From Acidimicrobiaceae bacterium (GTDB lineage Bacteria; Actinomycetota; Acidimicrobiia; Acidimicrobiales; Acidimicrobiaceae): a stretch of DNA of 13,961 nt. Location of the stretch: assembly GCA_013044365.1 (NCBI GenBank), contig JABEUP010000258.1:1-13961 (forward strand). Reading direction: 5' to 3'. Below the pieces are notes generated by a model that saw only the letters and a program-made list of their open reading frames with translations, was not told the origin of the DNA and ran no database searches. A program made the position numbers and the translations under genes. Shown here one piece after another: positions 13,601 through 13,961 of this stretch. The stretch's first letter is position 1, and each line of letters opens with the position of its first letter.

Positions 13601-13961
13601 GTGATGTCACTTGGTTTAAGTGCATCCGTACTGGTAGCACCACTTCTCCTAATACAAGATTCCTCTTCAAACGGTGTTTTGAACGGGATAATAAATACAA
13701 ATAGCAAAAATTCGTTGACTGCTTATGAAATGAGCGGTACGACTGCTAGTTTCGTGATTGGAGAGGCTCAACCCAATTCGACCACGCAAACAGTTGTTAC
13801 GACCACAATACTGGATGATTTGTCATCCGAACTGCATCCTGTGGCAGCTACCTTGGCGTACAGTTCATTTTCAGTTGTCCCAGCAGACCAAATAGTCTTG
13901 GCTCAAACAGCAAAACCGAACCTGCTGGTAGCACCGGCACATCCGGTTCTGCCTCCTCCTC
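13601..13961 (+). CDS. Probable secreted or surface protein, 3' truncated by window edge, in the rpfB position
   Basis: A frame open to the right edge (at least 120 codons). The N-terminus is hydrophobic (LGLSASVLVAPLLLI), like a signal peptide or anchor core, followed by an extracellular-style stretch rich in Ser, Thr, Ala, Pro, Asn and Gln that ends in a PVLPPP linker. I recognise no domain in the visible part. In Actinomycetota the gene after tatD is often rpfB, a secreted resuscitation-promoting factor or transglycosylase, so a cell-wall hydrolase domain beyond the edge is possible but unseen. GGAGGAG (13587-13593) serves GTG 13601 or ATG 13604. The frame is open back to 13517, and a CTG at 13568, seven bases after GGAAGGA, would add an Arg-rich stretch (LRVRSSWRSRF) that makes a more normal signal-peptide n-region. 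The 172 bases upstream hold no other gene. Confidence 0.65.
   Translation, partial: MMSLGLSASVLVAPLLLIQDSSSNGVLNGIINTNSKNSLTAYEMSGTTASFVIGEAQPNSTTQTVVTTTILDDLSSELHPVAATLAYSSFSVVPADQIVLAQTAKPNLLVAPAHPVLPPP

Overview
The window reads as bacterial housekeeping chromosome from a member of the Actinomycetota with roughly balanced base composition. The main evidence is gene order: rsmI, metG and tatD lie in that order on one strand and are followed by a gene for what looks like a secreted protein. This is the place of rpfB in the actinobacterial rsmI-metG-tatD-rpfB-ksgA neighbourhood. Frequent GTG and TTG starts and possible leaderless genes fit too. A lineage such as the Acidimicrobiia is possible, but that is only an impression from protein style. 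I see no tRNA or rRNA gene, CRISPR array, insertion sequence, prophage gene or integration scar.

Layout. Positions 1-784 hold the C-terminal 260 residues of MurA (peptidoglycan precursor synthesis). Positions 864-2639 carry meaB (GTPase chaperone of the B12-dependent methylmalonyl-CoA mutase) and an enoyl-CoA hydratase, a plausible acyl-CoA metabolism pair. Positions 2700-4230 carry an EamA-type drug/metabolite transporter and an HxlR-family regulator. These converge on a minus-strand block at 4255-6781: an MFS transporter and a GalT-like nucleotidyltransferase. A divergent intergenic region (6782-6937) leads into a plus-strand block running to the end of the window: cysteine desulfurase, an overlapping small four-helix membrane protein, a divergent YchF-type ATPase, a degenerate DUF192-like ORF, rsmI, metG, tatD and a truncated secreted-protein ORF.

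How the genes work together. The right half is dominated by translation and RNA functions: YchF (ribosome-associated ATPase), RsmI (16S rRNA methylation), MetG (tRNA charging) and TatD (DNase). Cysteine desulfurase supplies sulfur for tRNA thiolation and Fe-S clusters. The left half mixes cell-wall synthesis, acyl-CoA metabolism and transport.

I found no convincing new multi-gene system. The items most worth a second look are a YchF homologue that appears to have lost the catalytic-histidine segment and part of its nucleotide-binding signature; the rsmI-metG intergenic region, which has two hairpins with identical stem sequences, a T-rich tract just before the metG ribosome binding site and a 9-bp direct repeat; a degenerate DUF192-like ORF; and the unrecognised secreted ORF in the rpfB position, whose start is ambiguous.
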